NCBI GenBank assembly: GCA_020441605.1
Contig: JAGRLX010000127.1
Coordinates: 1 to 64,000 of the forward strand
Length of the DNA: 64,000 nt
Source: Alphaproteobacteria bacterium
Lineage (GTDB): Bacteria; Pseudomonadota; Alphaproteobacteria; Rhizobiales; Aestuariivirgaceae
Direction of reading: 5' to 3'
In this document: one piece after another, positions 34,879-44,070 of the stretch
Layout of the letters: each line of letters begins with the position of its first letter
Position numbering within the stretch: the stretch's first letter is position 1
The notes under the pieces: model-generated
Told to the model about the DNA's origin: nothing
The model's database searches: none
The model's input: the letters and a program-made list of their open reading frames with translations, nothing else
Translations under genes and position numbers: made by a program

Positions 34879-37044
34879 ATGGGAATCAAGATGCCGACGA
34901 GACGATCGCTTTTCACCGAGTTTGCCTTCAGAATCCTCGTGCCGAGCCTGGTTTCAGCCGCCGGAATCTGGATCCTGCTGATCTACATCGTCGACGGGAT
35001 CTTCGATGAAGCAAATCGACTTGATGCTGCCTATGCGAAACGTTCGGCGTCGTCCGCCATCAGTTTGCTGAAGGAGAACCTCGAGACGGTCGTGCAAGAC
35101 AATGCCGTCTGGGATGAGGCCACCAACAATACCCGCGCAGTTCTATCGACCAGATGGCTGGACAACACATGGGGGGTTACGACAGCGGGTGACTCCTACA
35201 ACGCCATTTATGTGGTCGATCCTGCCGGACACACGCTCTACGCCGCAAGAGACGGCCACAGGACTTCGGAAGACGTTGTGAAGGTCATGGGCAGCGACAT
35301 CAAGTCGTTGCTCGACAACCTGCCGAATGACGGTGTCACCTTTGACAAGGCCTCCGGTCTCGTCAAGATCGGTCAGGCCATCCACGCGGTCGTCGCCGGA
35401 ACCATCGTGCCCGCGACGAGCGAGATGGCGCCGGGACCAGGAAACCGGTTGGTGATGACCAAGGTCGTGGACAGAGACGTACTGACCGGCCTGTCGCAGC
35501 GCTTTGTGCTCGACGACATGCACATCACCGATGGCACAGCAGAAAGCAGCCAGTCCATCTCTCTGATATCGCCGTCAGGCGTGCGCATTGCCACACTTGC
35601 ATGGTCTGATCGCAGTCCCGGCAAGGTGGTGAAATCGAAGTTCGGCAATCTGGTCAATATCATCCTGACCATGTTCCTGTTCGTGATCGGCATCTTGATC
35701 CACACGAGCTGGAAGGGGTTCCGGGATGCCCACCGGAGTCAGGCCGAGGCGATTTCGGCATCGATGCGTGACGATCTTACCGGCCTTGCGAACCGCAGGC
35801 AGCTGATGGCGGTCCTCACCGAATGCCTGGCGGAAGCGCGGAGCAAGGGAACCGGGCTCTCCGTCGTCTATGCTGATCTGGATGGCTTCAAGGAGGTCAA
35901 TGATTCCTATGGCCACGAAATCGGCGACCTGCTTCTGAAGTCGGCCGCAGGCGGCTTTGCGCATCTCGCGCAAGATGCCCATCTCGTCGCGCGCCTCGGG
36001 GGCGATGAGTTCGCGATCCTGTTCATCGGGCCTGACAGCGAACTCAGATCGCGCAATCTCGCAAGGAACATGATCGCGTTCCTGAGCGAACCGATGCACT
36101 TCGAGGGCCGTGTCGCATCGGTTTCGGTCAGCGTTGGCATCGTCGATATGGGTGACGGCGACGCCGATGTGGAAGAGATCATCCGGCGGGCAGACGTCGC
36201 CATGTATGCGGCCAAGACGGCGGGCCGCAACCGGCTCCACGTCTATGAGAAATCGCTGGACTTCAAACGCGACGAAAATCGTTCCATCGCCAGGGATCTG
36301 CGCCAGCACATCGACCGGCGGGCGCTCACTGTGGTCTACCAGCCAATCGTAGATGCGCGCTCGCGCCGGATCCTGGGTGTCGAAGCCCTGGTTCGCTGGC
36401 CCAAGGACGCACGGGTCCATTACACGCCCGACAAGTTCATTCCGGTTGCGGAGGAATTTGGCCTGATCGAGGATCTGGGATATTTCGTGCTGACCGAGGC
36501 CTGCCGACAGGCAGCGCAATGGGACAGCATATTCGTTGCGGTCAACGTGTCGCCCATACAATTCATGAACCCCGGCTTCGCAGAGTTGGTCGAGAAGGTC
36601 CTGATGAAGACCGGGCTGGAGCCCAGCAGGCTGGAGGTCGAAGTGACCGAGGGATTCATCATCGACAGCGCTGAACGCGCCAATTCGGTGATCAATCGCC
36701 TCCATGACATGAGGGTGGGGGTGGCACTCGATGATTTCGGCACCGGCTTCTCGAGCATCGGTCACTTGCGGCGCTTCAAGTTCGACAAGCTGAAGCTCGA
36801 CCGGTCGATGGTCTCAGATATCCTGCGGCAACCCGCGGCCCTGCGGCTGGTGCAAGGCACGATTGCCATGGCCGACGCCCTGGGTCTCATCGTCGTGGCG
36901 GAAGGAATTGAGGACGAGAACCAGGTGTCGGTCCTGCGCCTCGCCGGCTGCAGCCAGTTCCAGGGCTTCCTGTTCTCGCGGCCCGTCGATGCAGGTCAGA
37001 TCGGTGGCATGTTGGCGCCGGACGCGAACGCCTTGGCCGGTTAG
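34879..37044 (+). CDS. CHASE4-GGDEF-EAL cyclic-di-GMP signalling protein
   Basis: This 721-residue inner-membrane protein has an N-terminal helix (about 12-37), a periplasmic CHASE4 domain (VVQDNAVWDEATNNT is characteristic), a second helix (about 255-280), a GGDEF domain with the motif RLGGDEF at residues 374-378, and an EAL domain starting GVEALVRW with EAL at 502-504. The catalytic EAL residues include E and D in ALDDFGTGFSS and DRSMV. The RxxD inhibitory site five residues before GGDEF is absent (QDAH is there instead), so product inhibition is unlikely. The net activity cannot be told. It is 80 bp after the histidine kinase. Confidence 0.92.
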   Translation: MGIKMPTRRSLFTEFAFRILVPSLVSAAGIWILLIYIVDGIFDEANRLDAAYAKRSASSAISLLKENLETVVQDNAVWDEATNNTRAVLSTRWLDNTWGVTTAGDSYNAIYVVDPAGHTLYAARDGHRTSEDVVKVMGSDIKSLLDNLPNDGVTFDKASGLVKIGQAIHAVVAGTIVPATSEMAPGPGNRLVMTKVVDRDVLTGLSQRFVLDDMHITDGTAESSQSISLISPSGVRIATLAWSDRSPGKVVKSKFGNLVNIILTMFLFVIGILIHTSWKGFRDAHRSQAEAISASMRDDLTGLANRRQLMAVLTECLAEARSKGTGLSVVYADLDGFKEVNDSYGHEIGDLLLKSAAGGFAHLAQDAHLVARLGGDEFAILFIGPDSELRSRNLARNMIAFLSEPMHFEGRVASVSVSVGIVDMGDGDADVEEIIRRADVAMYAAKTAGRNRLHVYEKSLDFKRDENRSIARDLRQHIDRRALTVVYQPIVDARSRRILGVEALVRWPKDARVHYTPDKFIPVAEEFGLIEDLGYFVLTEACRQAAQWDSIFVAVNVSPIQFMNPGFAELVEKVLMKTGLEPSRLEVEVTEGFIIDSAERANSVINRLHDMRVGVALDDFGTGFSSIGHLRRFKFDKLKLDRSMVSDILRQPAALRLVQGTIAMADALGLIVVAEGIEDENQVSVLRLAGCSQFQGFLFSRPVDAGQIGGMLAPDANALAG

Positions 37045-37061
37045 CTCGAGGTGGACCGGGT

Positions 37062-38090
37062 TCAGGTCTCCTTTCCGCTGACGCCTGCGCTTTCGAAAGT
37101 GGCCATGCCGGTATGGAGATTGACGGCGGCCTGGACGATGCCGGCCGCCAGAGCAGCACCCGAGCCCTCGCCAAGCCGCATGCCGAGATCAAGAAGCGGC
37201 GTCTTGCCCAGTCTTTCGAGCAGTTTGCGGTGGGCCGGCTCGGCCGAACAGTGGCCGGCCATGCAGTGGTCAAGTGCATCGGGCCGCATCGCGTGCAGAA
37301 CGGCAGCAGCGGCAGACGCCACATAGCCATCGAGCAACACCGGCACGTTTTGCAGCCTTGCCGCCAGAACGGCTCCCGTCATGGCCGCCAGTTCGCGGCC
37401 ACCGAGGCGACGGAGGACTTCGAGAGGATCCTGCAGATGGTCGCGATGACGCGCCACCGCGCGGCGGACGGCATCGGCCTTGCGGGCCACCCCGGCCGAA
37501 TCGACGCCGGTTCCAGGCCCCACCCAGTCTTCCGCCGCCCCCCCATAGAGACCATGGCAGATCGCTGCCGCGATGGTTGTATTGCCGATTCCCATTTCAC
37601 CAATGCAAAGAAGATCGCAGCCCTCGGCAATCGCTTCCATGCCGTAGGCCATGGTTGCCGCGCAATCGGCCTCATCGAGCGCGGCATCGGCCGTGATGTC
37701 GCGCGTGGGAACGGAGAGCGCCAGTTCAAAGACCTTGAGACCAAGTCCAAAGGTCTCGCAGATCTGATTGACAGCGGCACCGCCCGACTGAAAATTCGCC
37801 ACCATTTGCGCCGTCACGTCTTGCGGGTAGGCAGTCACCCCCTGTGCCACGACCCCGTGATTGCCGGCAAAGACAGCCACGATCGGCCGATCGACGCGGG
37901 GCGGATAGTGCCCCTGCCAGGCCGTCAGCCATTCGCTGATCTGCTCCAGTTTCCCGAGGGCACCGGGCGGCTTGGTGAGAACGGCTTCATGGGCGCGGCA
38001 ACGGGAAATGGCCTCCTGGTCGGGGCCCGGAAGTTCGCTCATCAGGTTGCGAATATCATCGAAGGGCAATGCAGTGGCGGCATTTGTCAT
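37062..38090 (-). CDS. cobT: Nicotinate-nucleotide--dimethylbenzimidazole phosphoribosyltransferase
   Basis: This 342-residue enzyme makes alpha-ribazole phosphate from nicotinate mononucleotide and dimethylbenzimidazole, the lower-loop step of cobalamin synthesis. Recognisable are KPPGALGKLEQ near the start, the GNHGVVAQGVTAYP loop, GEMGIGNTTIAAAI, and the catalytic Glu in DLGMRLGEGSGAALA. The length is that of Salmonella and Rhizobium CobT. It is divergent from cobS across 62 bp. No other cob genes are present here, so the rest of the pathway must lie elsewhere. No cobalamin riboswitch fits in the 62-bp gap. Confidence 0.95.
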   Translation of the reverse strand: MTNAATALPFDDIRNLMSELPGPDQEAISRCRAHEAVLTKPPGALGKLEQISEWLTAWQGHYPPRVDRPIVAVFAGNHGVVAQGVTAYPQDVTAQMVANFQSGGAAVNQICETFGLGLKVFELALSVPTRDITADAALDEADCAATMAYGMEAIAEGCDLLCIGEMGIGNTTIAAAICHGLYGGAAEDWVGPGTGVDSAGVARKADAVRRAVARHRDHLQDPLEVLRRLGGRELAAMTGAVLAARLQNVPVLLDGYVASAAAAVLHAMRPDALDHCMAGHCSAEPAHRKLLERLGKTPLLDLGMRLGEGSGAALAAGIVQAAVNLHTGMATFESAGVSGKET

Positions 38091-38152
38091 TTTGAGGCAA
38101 GACTCCTATCAAGCGACGCACGTCATCACAGGATTCGGTCTGGCAACGCAAC

Positions 38153-38977
38153 ATGAGCGACGATTTCCAGTCTCCAGGCGAAATCCCTTACCGAATTCGG
38201 CCATTTGCGGAATTTCTCGTGGCCTTGCGCTTCCTGTCGCGCCTGCCTGTTCCTTTTGTCCGGACCCTGGACCCACCGCCTTTAGCCCGGGCCATGGGGA
38301 TGTTTCCACTGGCTGGCGCCGTGATCGGACTGTTCACCGGCGGCGCGCTGATCCTTGCCAAATACGCGGGACTGCCGGAATTGTTCTCGGCAAGTTTTGC
38401 CATTGCCGTCGGCGCGATCATAACCGGTGCTCTGCACGAAGATGGAATATCGGATGTCGCCGATGGTTTTGGTGGGGGCAATAGCCGTGAGCAGCGTCTC
38501 GACATCATGCGCGACAGCCGGATCGGAACCTATGGTGCGTTGGCCCTTGGCCTGGTCCTGATGGCAAGGGCATCGTTGCTGATGACCCTGCTGGAGCTTC
38601 CACCGCTGCATATCTTGATCCTCATCGCAGGTGCTGCCGCCTTCTCCCGATCGCTGATGGTCGATCTGTTGTGGGCCACGCGGCCAGCCCGTCATGATGG
38701 CCTGTCGGTGCTGGCCGGCAGACCCAGCCGGAACACGACGCTCTTTGCCCTTGGCGTCGGTGGCCTTGGCGCTGGTCTGGGGGGCGGCCTGGTCCTTGCT
38801 CCGGCTGCGGGTGCGGTCGCCTTGATCGCAGCTGGCGTTTCGCTGGCGATGGTGCGGGCACTGGCCATGCGCAAGATCGGCGGCCAAACCGGCGATGTCT
38901 GCGGTACGGCGCAGGTCATGACCGAACTTGCAATGCTGATCGTCTACGCGGCAACCGTTTCCTTACCATCTTCCTGA
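38153..38977 (+). CDS. cobS: Adenosylcobinamide-GDP ribazoletransferase
   Basis: This 274-residue membrane protein joins adenosylcobinamide-GDP and alpha-ribazole to form cobalamin. Typical elements are FLVALRFLSRLPVP near the start, HEDGISDVADGFGGG with the Mg-binding DGxxDxxDG-like block, and MRDSRIGTYGALALGL. A last helix with MRKIGGQTGDVCGTAQ completes the family. It is divergent from cobT, the partner enzyme of the same pathway. Two further genes (aspartic protease, DUF1289) follow, an arrangement frequent in Rhizobiales, which supports the taxonomic guess. Confidence 0.95.
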   Translation: MSDDFQSPGEIPYRIRPFAEFLVALRFLSRLPVPFVRTLDPPPLARAMGMFPLAGAVIGLFTGGALILAKYAGLPELFSASFAIAVGAIITGALHEDGISDVADGFGGGNSREQRLDIMRDSRIGTYGALALGLVLMARASLLMTLLELPPLHILILIAGAAAFSRSLMVDLLWATRPARHDGLSVLAGRPSRNTTLFALGVGGLGAGLGGGLVLAPAAGAVALIAAGVSLAMVRALAMRKIGGQTGDVCGTAQVMTELAMLIVYAATVSLPSS

Positions 38978-39057
38978 TTGTGATCGCCGCCTTCACCTGC
39001 CCTTCAGTGCGTTGGCGGGATTGTCGATGCGTGTCCGGCTGCATTCGGGAGGTAGCA

Positions 39058-39519
39058 ATGAAGAGACGTGTCGCCACGACGATTGCCGTGGCAATGACGG
39101 GGCTTTGCGTCATGGCTTCGGCCGGCCAGGCCTCCGGCTATCAGCTCATGGCGATCACCGAACTGCAGGCCAACGCACAGGGCCATTTCGTCACCCACGC
39201 GTCCATCAACGGATATGATGTCGCGGTGCTTGTCGATACAGGAGCGACGGTCGTGGCGCTCAGCTTTGAGGACGCGAGAGGCGTGGGGCTCCGGCCAGGG
39301 ACGCTCAGTTTCGACGTGCCCGTGTCCACCGCCAACGGCATAGCCCAGGCCGCCAGGGTAACGATCGACAGGATCGTGATCGATGGCGTGAAGGTTGAGA
39401 ATGTCGAAGGACTTGTGCTGCCGGAAGGCGCCCTGCGCGGCACCCTGCTGGGGATGTCCTTCCTTGGGAAGCTCAGCAGCTTCCGGGTAGAAGACGGCGT
39501 ACTGCGTCTGAAGGATTAG
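39058..39519 (+). CDS. TIGR02281-type retroviral-like aspartic protease family protein
   Basis: This 153-residue protein starts at [15 protein letters not shown] with GGGAGG upstream; the longer frame is shadow. A signal peptide (about residues 1-25) precedes a single clan-AA aspartic protease domain: [17 protein letters not shown] gives the catalytic DTGA, and the family end block [18 protein letters not shown] follows. Such single-domain proteins would act as dimers in the periplasm. The substrate is not known. It is 81 bp downstream of cobS and just ahead of DUF1289, a conserved rhizobial neighbourhood. Confidence 0.88.
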   Translation: MKRRVATTIAVAMTGLCVMASAGQASGYQLMAITELQANAQGHFVTHASINGYDVAVLVDTGATVVALSFEDARGVGLRPGTLSFDVPVSTANGIAQAARVTIDRIVIDGVKVENVEGLVLPEGALRGTLLGMSFLGKLSSFRVEDGVLRLKD

Positions 39520-39587
39520 ACGCTTTTCATCCACCAAGCGGCGGTTTCGGGACGTCGCGACGCGACAGCAACCCTATCCTTGAAGAC

Positions 39588-39827
39588 ATGAACGCCAACT
39601 CTCTGCCGATCATCGAAACACCTTGCGTCAAGATCTGTGTGGTCGACCCGGAAACCGGATTCTGCATCGGTTGTGGCCGGACGCGGGGCGAGATTGGCAA
39701 CTGGATCGGCATGTCGCCCGCCCAGCGGCATGATGTCATGGAAGTCCTCCCCGAGAGGATGGCAACGCTCACATTGCGCAAGCGCCGCCGGGGCGGCCGC
39801 GCGGGCAGGTTCCGGCAGGCCGATTGA
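39588..39827 (+). CDS. DUF1289 small cysteine-rich protein
   Basis: This 79-residue protein has the DUF1289 pattern [20 protein letters not shown], with four cysteines that probably bind a metal or Fe-S cluster, then [14 protein letters not shown]. The C-terminal tail is basic ([15 protein letters not shown]). Its function is unknown; it is often found beside cobalamin or dehydrogenase genes in alphaproteobacteria. It ends one base before the convergent outer-membrane protein gene, so these two units share no spacer. Confidence 0.85.
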   Translation: MNANSLPIIETPCVKICVVDPETGFCIGCGRTRGEIGNWIGMSPAQRHDVMEVLPERMATLTLRKRRRGGRAGRFRQAD

Positions 39828-40928
39828 TCAGAACTGCATGGCGAAGCTTATCTCGCCCGCATAGGTATCGACACTATCCTGAATCAGGCCGCCGAGTTCA
39901 CCGATGATCGCCAACTGTGCGTTGGTGCCGAAATTGAAGTTGAAACCTGCCTGCAAACGGAGATCCGCGTAGGGATCGTCGACGGATCCGACGCCGGACG
40001 TCTTGGTTTCGTTGACGAATACGAAATCGAGCGCTGCGCCGGCCCAGGGTTCGACGGTCGAGGTGTCGGACAAGCGCAGCGTATTGCCGATCTGTACCGT
40101 CGGGGTGAGCATGGCCGTCTCGAGCGTCTGATCGGGGAGGAAGAAGCCGCTCGTTTCCTCGATCCATTCCTTGGACCACGACAGGCTCAATCCCGGGGTG
40201 AATCGCCAGGTATCCTTGTACCAATAGCCGTTGAGCGAGGCCGCAGCCTGCAGGCGCTTCGACTCGAAATCGAAGAAGCCTCCGGCCTGGGACGAATCGA
40301 TGCGGGATCCGATGAGGCTTGCCGAGAACACGATATTGTCGGTCAGGATCAGGCCGAGATAGGGACCGCCACCCCATCCGCGGCTTCTCAGATCCGTGAG
40401 AATGCCGTCGAGGTTCGAACTCTCATAGGAGCCCATCAATCCCACTGTGAACCGGCTATTGATCTTGTAATCGATCCCCGCCAAGCCGTTGAACAGGGGT
40501 CCGTCGAGATCGAGATTGCCCGGCGACGCATCGTTCCACGTATATTTGCCGTCGATCCAGGCATTCCATTGGGGCTGAGGCACTGCGACGGCGGCGGAAT
40601 CCGATACTGGCGATATAATGATCGAAGAACCGCCCGCGAGACGATCCTGGTATTCTGCCGGCGTCAGGTTGCCGAGCCCCGCCGGTTCGACCTCGTCCGG
40701 CCCAATACCCAAGCTTTGCGCCACAATCCGGGGAATGGTGGAAATGCTGTTGACCAGCAGCTGCCTGCCAATCAACTGACGAAGACAACCCGTGGTGGCA
40801 GCGCCAAACCCCTCGGAAGCGGCGTCACTCACACAAGGATCGGCCTCGCGCGTTTGCGCCTGGGCACCCGCGAGGCTGCCCAAGCCACAGAACGCAACTG
40901 CAAGCAACAGTATTCTCAGGATCCGCAT
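39828..40928 (-). CDS. Autotransporter-type outer-membrane beta-barrel protein
   Basis: This 366-residue protein starts at MRILRILLLAVAFCGLG with a signal peptide ending near AGAQA (residue 24). After a Cys-containing segment (residues 27-65), the C-terminal 270 residues are alternating polar/hydrophobic strands rich in aromatic residues and ending in FAMQF, a terminal-Phe barrel signature. It resembles alphaproteobacterial autotransporter-domain proteins without a passenger. It probably sits in the outer membrane as a porin-like or adhesin-like barrel. DusA lies 59 bp upstream on the same strand. Confidence 0.78.
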   Translation of the reverse strand: MRILRILLLAVAFCGLGSLAGAQAQTREADPCVSDAASEGFGAATTGCLRQLIGRQLLVNSISTIPRIVAQSLGIGPDEVEPAGLGNLTPAEYQDRLAGGSSIIISPVSDSAAVAVPQPQWNAWIDGKYTWNDASPGNLDLDGPLFNGLAGIDYKINSRFTVGLMGSYESSNLDGILTDLRSRGWGGGPYLGLILTDNIVFSASLIGSRIDSSQAGGFFDFESKRLQAAASLNGYWYKDTWRFTPGLSLSWSKEWIEETSGFFLPDQTLETAMLTPTVQIGNTLRLSDTSTVEPWAGAALDFVFVNETKTSGVGSVDDPYADLRLQAGFNFNFGTNAQLAIIGELGGLIQDSVDTYAGEISFAMQF

Positions 40929-40987
40929 GTTCCACCCCGGCAAGTTGGGCTTTAGTTTAACACTTCCTTAACCCCTCCGCGCAACCC

Positions 40988-41989
40988 CTATTCCGCTGCA
41001 ACCGGACAATTGGCCTTCATGGCAATGACAGCCGACAAGGCCTTGTCCACGACATCGGTTCCCGCACCCGGCTTCACCGCCTCCTCCGACAGGATGCGGC
41101 GCCAATGGCGGCCGCCCGGTACGCCATGGAACAGACCGAGCATGTGGCGGGTCATTCTCTGCAGCCATATTCCCCGCGCCAGTTCGCGTGCCATATGAGG
41201 CTTGTAGGCTTCGACAACGTCGCGGGCCGTCATTGCGGGCCGCGGGACACCGTAGATGCGGCGATCAACGTCATGCAGAAGCCAAGGCAAGTGGTATGCG
41301 GAACGGCCGACCATCACGCCGTCCACATGCGCAAGATGGTTTTCGGCCTGATCGAGATCCTCTATGCCCCCGTTGATCATGATGGTGAGTTCCGGGTGAG
41401 CAGCCTTCAAGCGATAAACACGGCCATAGTTCAACGGGGGAATCTCGCGGTTCTCCTTCGGTGACAGCCCGTTCAGCCAGGCCTTGCGGGCATGGACGAT
41501 GAACTGGGAACACCCCGACTGCGCAACCGTGGTTATGAATGTCTCGAAATCGCGGTCATCGTCCTGTTCGTCTATGCCAATGCGGCACTTCACCGTCACC
41601 GGAATGCCGACCGCCGACTGCATGGCACCCACGCAATCCCGGACCAGCGTGGGTTCGGCCATGAGGCAAGCGCCGAAGCGGCCCTCCTGCACCCTGTCCG
41701 ACGGACAACCGACATTGAGGTTGATTTCGCAATAGCCGAAGTCTTCTCCCCATTTTGCGGCATCGGCCAAAAGCGTTGGATCACTTCCGCCGATCTGCAA
41801 GGCCACGGGGCCTTCGTCTGGCTCGAATCCCAGCAACCTCTGGCGATCTCCGTGGCGTATCGCGAGTGCCGTCACCATTTCCGTATATAGCAATGCGCAC
41901 CGCGTCAGCTGGCGGTGGAACATACGGCAGTGCCGATCTGTCCAGTCCATCATGGGCGCAACGGCGAAAATTTTTCCTTTATGCTTCAA
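40988..41989 (-). CDS. dusA: tRNA-dihydrouridine(20/20a) synthase DusA
   Basis: This 333-residue flavoenzyme reduces uridine 20/20a in the D-loop of tRNA. Conserved blocks are VAPMMDWTDRHCRMFHRQLT, the catalytic Cys in INLNVGCPSDRVQEGRFGACLM, and VKCRIGIDEQDDDRD, with INGGIEDLDQAENHL for FMN phosphate binding. The start is a TTG (MKHKGKIF) with AAGG eight bases upstream; no in-frame ATG is closer. This conserved housekeeping gene marks the end of the core region; the low-GC intergenic stretch and the FadR-controlled cluster follow. Confidence 0.94.
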   Translation of the reverse strand: MKHKGKIFAVAPMMDWTDRHCRMFHRQLTRCALLYTEMVTALAIRHGDRQRLLGFEPDEGPVALQIGGSDPTLLADAAKWGEDFGYCEINLNVGCPSDRVQEGRFGACLMAEPTLVRDCVGAMQSAVGIPVTVKCRIGIDEQDDDRDFETFITTVAQSGCSQFIVHARKAWLNGLSPKENREIPPLNYGRVYRLKAAHPELTIMINGGIEDLDQAENHLAHVDGVMVGRSAYHLPWLLHDVDRRIYGVPRPAMTARDVVEAYKPHMARELARGIWLQRMTRHMLGLFHGVPGGRHWRRILSEEAVKPGAGTDVVDKALSAVIAMKANCPVAAE

Positions 41990-42453
41990 CCAAGTACCTT
42001 ACCATGTTTTCAGGAATATATACTTACACGAGGAGTCTTCTACACGCGATTCACGTTGCCTTCCATCAATTTCATGTTTGACGTCAGCACTCGCGGCACG
42101 CAACAATGACAAAACTGAGCACCGCGAACATCGTCCCACTGCAATAGGGCCCTCCAGGCAATTTTGGGGCTGAGTCGAATTCCCTTCTGCAAAGCAAAGG
42201 TTGGCAACCGCGCGTGGGCGCTGCCGACCGGGAGAAGAACTATTACCACGGGAATTGCAATTCAATTCACTTCAACACGATCGAGTCTGAAACCACTGAC
42301 ACTGAACCAATCTGTGGCAGGCCATTGGTTTTCCAATTCGTCATCTTGCCAATTCCGGGAGATGGTCATATGACATCATATGTTTTGATCTCGATGAAGG
42401 CAATCCGAGCAAGTCGGCGGTCTCGCCACTGCTGAAGCCGAAGGACCGCAGGT
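41990..42453. other. Non-coding 464-bp AT-richer spacer before the GMC gene
   Basis: This is the longest gap in the window, and no frame in it encodes a plausible protein. It is visibly richer in A and T than the rest. It contains a 12-bp palindrome GAATTGCAATTC at 42252-42263 and the FadR-type site at 42367-42382. It serves as the promoter region of the GMC dehydrogenase and marks the boundary between core genes and the catabolic island. No tRNA or attachment site is visible. Confidence 0.6.
42367..42382. promoter_or_regulatory. FadR-family operator copy 1 (GMC promoter)
   Basis: CATATGACATCATATG contains the core TATGACATCATA, matching TATGNNRTCATA. It lies 72 bp ahead of the GMC dehydrogenase start. 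Similar cores occur in the hyuA promoter and twice in front of the FadR-family gene. Confidence 0.6.
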
Positions 42454-44070
42454 ATGAGTGATAAACAGTGCGACACTGACGTTCTCATCATCGGCGCGGG
42501 TCCGTCAGGTGCGGTGACGGCGCATACCTTGGCCGGGCGGGGTTTCAAGGTCGTGTGCCTTGAGCAGGGAGACTGGGTCAGTGCGACGGAGTTCCCGAGC
42601 AACCGACGGGAATTCGAGCTACTTCTCCACCGGAAATGGAGTTGGAACCAGAACGTCCGCGGGCGGCCCGAAGACTATCCGCTCAATGTCAATGACTCGG
42701 CAATCGTTCCAATCATGTTCTCGGCGGTCGGTGGATCGAGTGTCCTGTTCGGCGCACAGTGGATGCGCCTGCAGCCATCGGACTTTCGTGTGCGCAGCCT
42801 CGACGGCATATGCGACGACTGGCCCATCGATTACTGGGAGCTTGAACCATATTACAATCGCGTCGACAAGTTCCTGGGTGTTGCCGGCCTAAGTGGAGAT
42901 CCCGCCTATCCCCACATCGAATATGACATGCCGCCCCATCCGCTGGGCAAGGGCGGCATGTTGGCGGCGGCGGCTCTCAACAAGCTCGGCTGGCATTGGT
43001 GGCCTGGTTCGCAGGCCATCCCTACGGCGAACCACAAGCACCTGGCAAAATGCCAGCGTTGGGGAGTTTGCGAGACCGGATGTCCGGCGGGCGCCAAGGC
43101 ATCCTTCGACATCGGCTACTGGCCCCATGCGATCTCATCTGGCGCCAAGTTGATCACGGGCGCCCGCGTACGCATGATCACCACCGACAGGGCCGGCCGC
43201 GCAAATGGCGCAGTGTGGATCGACCGGAACGGGCGCGAAACCCGACAAGGCGCCAAAGCCGTCGTTGTCGCCGCCAACGGCGTCGGCACACCGCGTCTCC
43301 TGCTGCTTTCGGCGTCCCCCCGTTTTCCCGACGGGCTGGCCAATTCATCGGGCCTGGTCGGCAAGAATCTGATGCTCCATCCGAACAGCGAGACCATCGG
43401 ATTGTATGATGAACCCATCGAAAGCTGGACAGGGCCAGCCGGACAACTGCTCTACTCGCTCCAGTTCTACGAGACCGACCAGCGCCGCGGATTTTACCGC
43501 GGCTCGAAGATCAATCTCATGCCAGTGCCGGGAATACTCAGGCTGTTGCAGAGCTTTGGCACACTTGATTTTTCAAGGTGCTGGGGCAAGGCAGGCCAGG
43601 AGATCATTTCCCGCGGCGGCCGCGCCCTGGCCTATTCTGCCAACATCGAGGACCTACCCGAGGAAACAAATGCCGTGACTCTCGACCCGGACCTGAAGGA
43701 TGGGAACGGCATTCCCGCACCAAAGGTGACATACCGCTTGAGCGAAAATACGCGGAAGAGTCTTGCCTATTCGCTAGAACGGATGGTGGAGATGCATGAA
43801 ACGGCCGGCGCACGTTTCATTTCGCAAACGCCCCTGTGGCGCGAACAGCCCGGCCACCTGCTGGGCACGGCGCGGATGGGCAATGATCCCCGTACCTCCG
43901 TGGTGGACCGCTTCGGTCGGGCGCACGACGTTCCAAATCTCTTCATTGTCGACGGCAGCGTCATGGTGACGGGTGGCGCGGTAAACCCAACATCAAGCAT
44001 CACGGCGTTGGCGCTCCGGACGGCGGAACATATCGCCGATACGGCACGAGACATGCAGGTGGCCTCATGA
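42454..44070 (+). CDS. GMC-family oxidoreductase (gluconate-dehydrogenase-like large subunit)
   Basis: This 538-residue flavoprotein has an N-terminal Rossmann FAD site VLIIGAGPSGAVTAHTLAGRG, then the GMC block MFSAVGGSSVLFGAQWMRL, a CxxxC element (QRWGVCETGCPAGAK), and the C-terminal active-site domain GHLLGTARMGNDP with VDGSVMVTGGAVNPT. It resembles the membrane gluconate/sorbitol dehydrogenase flavoprotein rather than soluble alcohol oxidases. It dehydrogenates a sugar or polyol hydroxyl. Its stop overlaps the small-subunit gene by ATGA, so the two form a complex. Its promoter carries a putative FadR-type site at 42367. Confidence 0.88.
   Translation: MSDKQCDTDVLIIGAGPSGAVTAHTLAGRGFKVVCLEQGDWVSATEFPSNRREFELLLHRKWSWNQNVRGRPEDYPLNVNDSAIVPIMFSAVGGSSVLFGAQWMRLQPSDFRVRSLDGICDDWPIDYWELEPYYNRVDKFLGVAGLSGDPAYPHIEYDMPPHPLGKGGMLAAAALNKLGWHWWPGSQAIPTANHKHLAKCQRWGVCETGCPAGAKASFDIGYWPHAISSGAKLITGARVRMITTDRAGRANGAVWIDRNGRETRQGAKAVVVAANGVGTPRLLLLSASPRFPDGLANSSGLVGKNLMLHPNSETIGLYDEPIESWTGPAGQLLYSLQFYETDQRRGFYRGSKINLMPVPGILRLLQSFGTLDFSRCWGKAGQEIISRGGRALAYSANIEDLPEETNAVTLDPDLKDGNGIPAPKVTYRLSENTRKSLAYSLERMVEMHETAGARFISQTPLWREQPGHLLGTARMGNDPRTSVVDRFGRAHDVPNLFIVDGSVMVTGGAVNPTSSITALALRTAEHIADTARDMQVAS

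Noticed and set aside
38091..38152. Cobalamin riboswitch between cobT and cobS
   Set aside because: The divergent gap is only 62 bp, too short for a B12 riboswitch aptamer, and I saw no B12-box.
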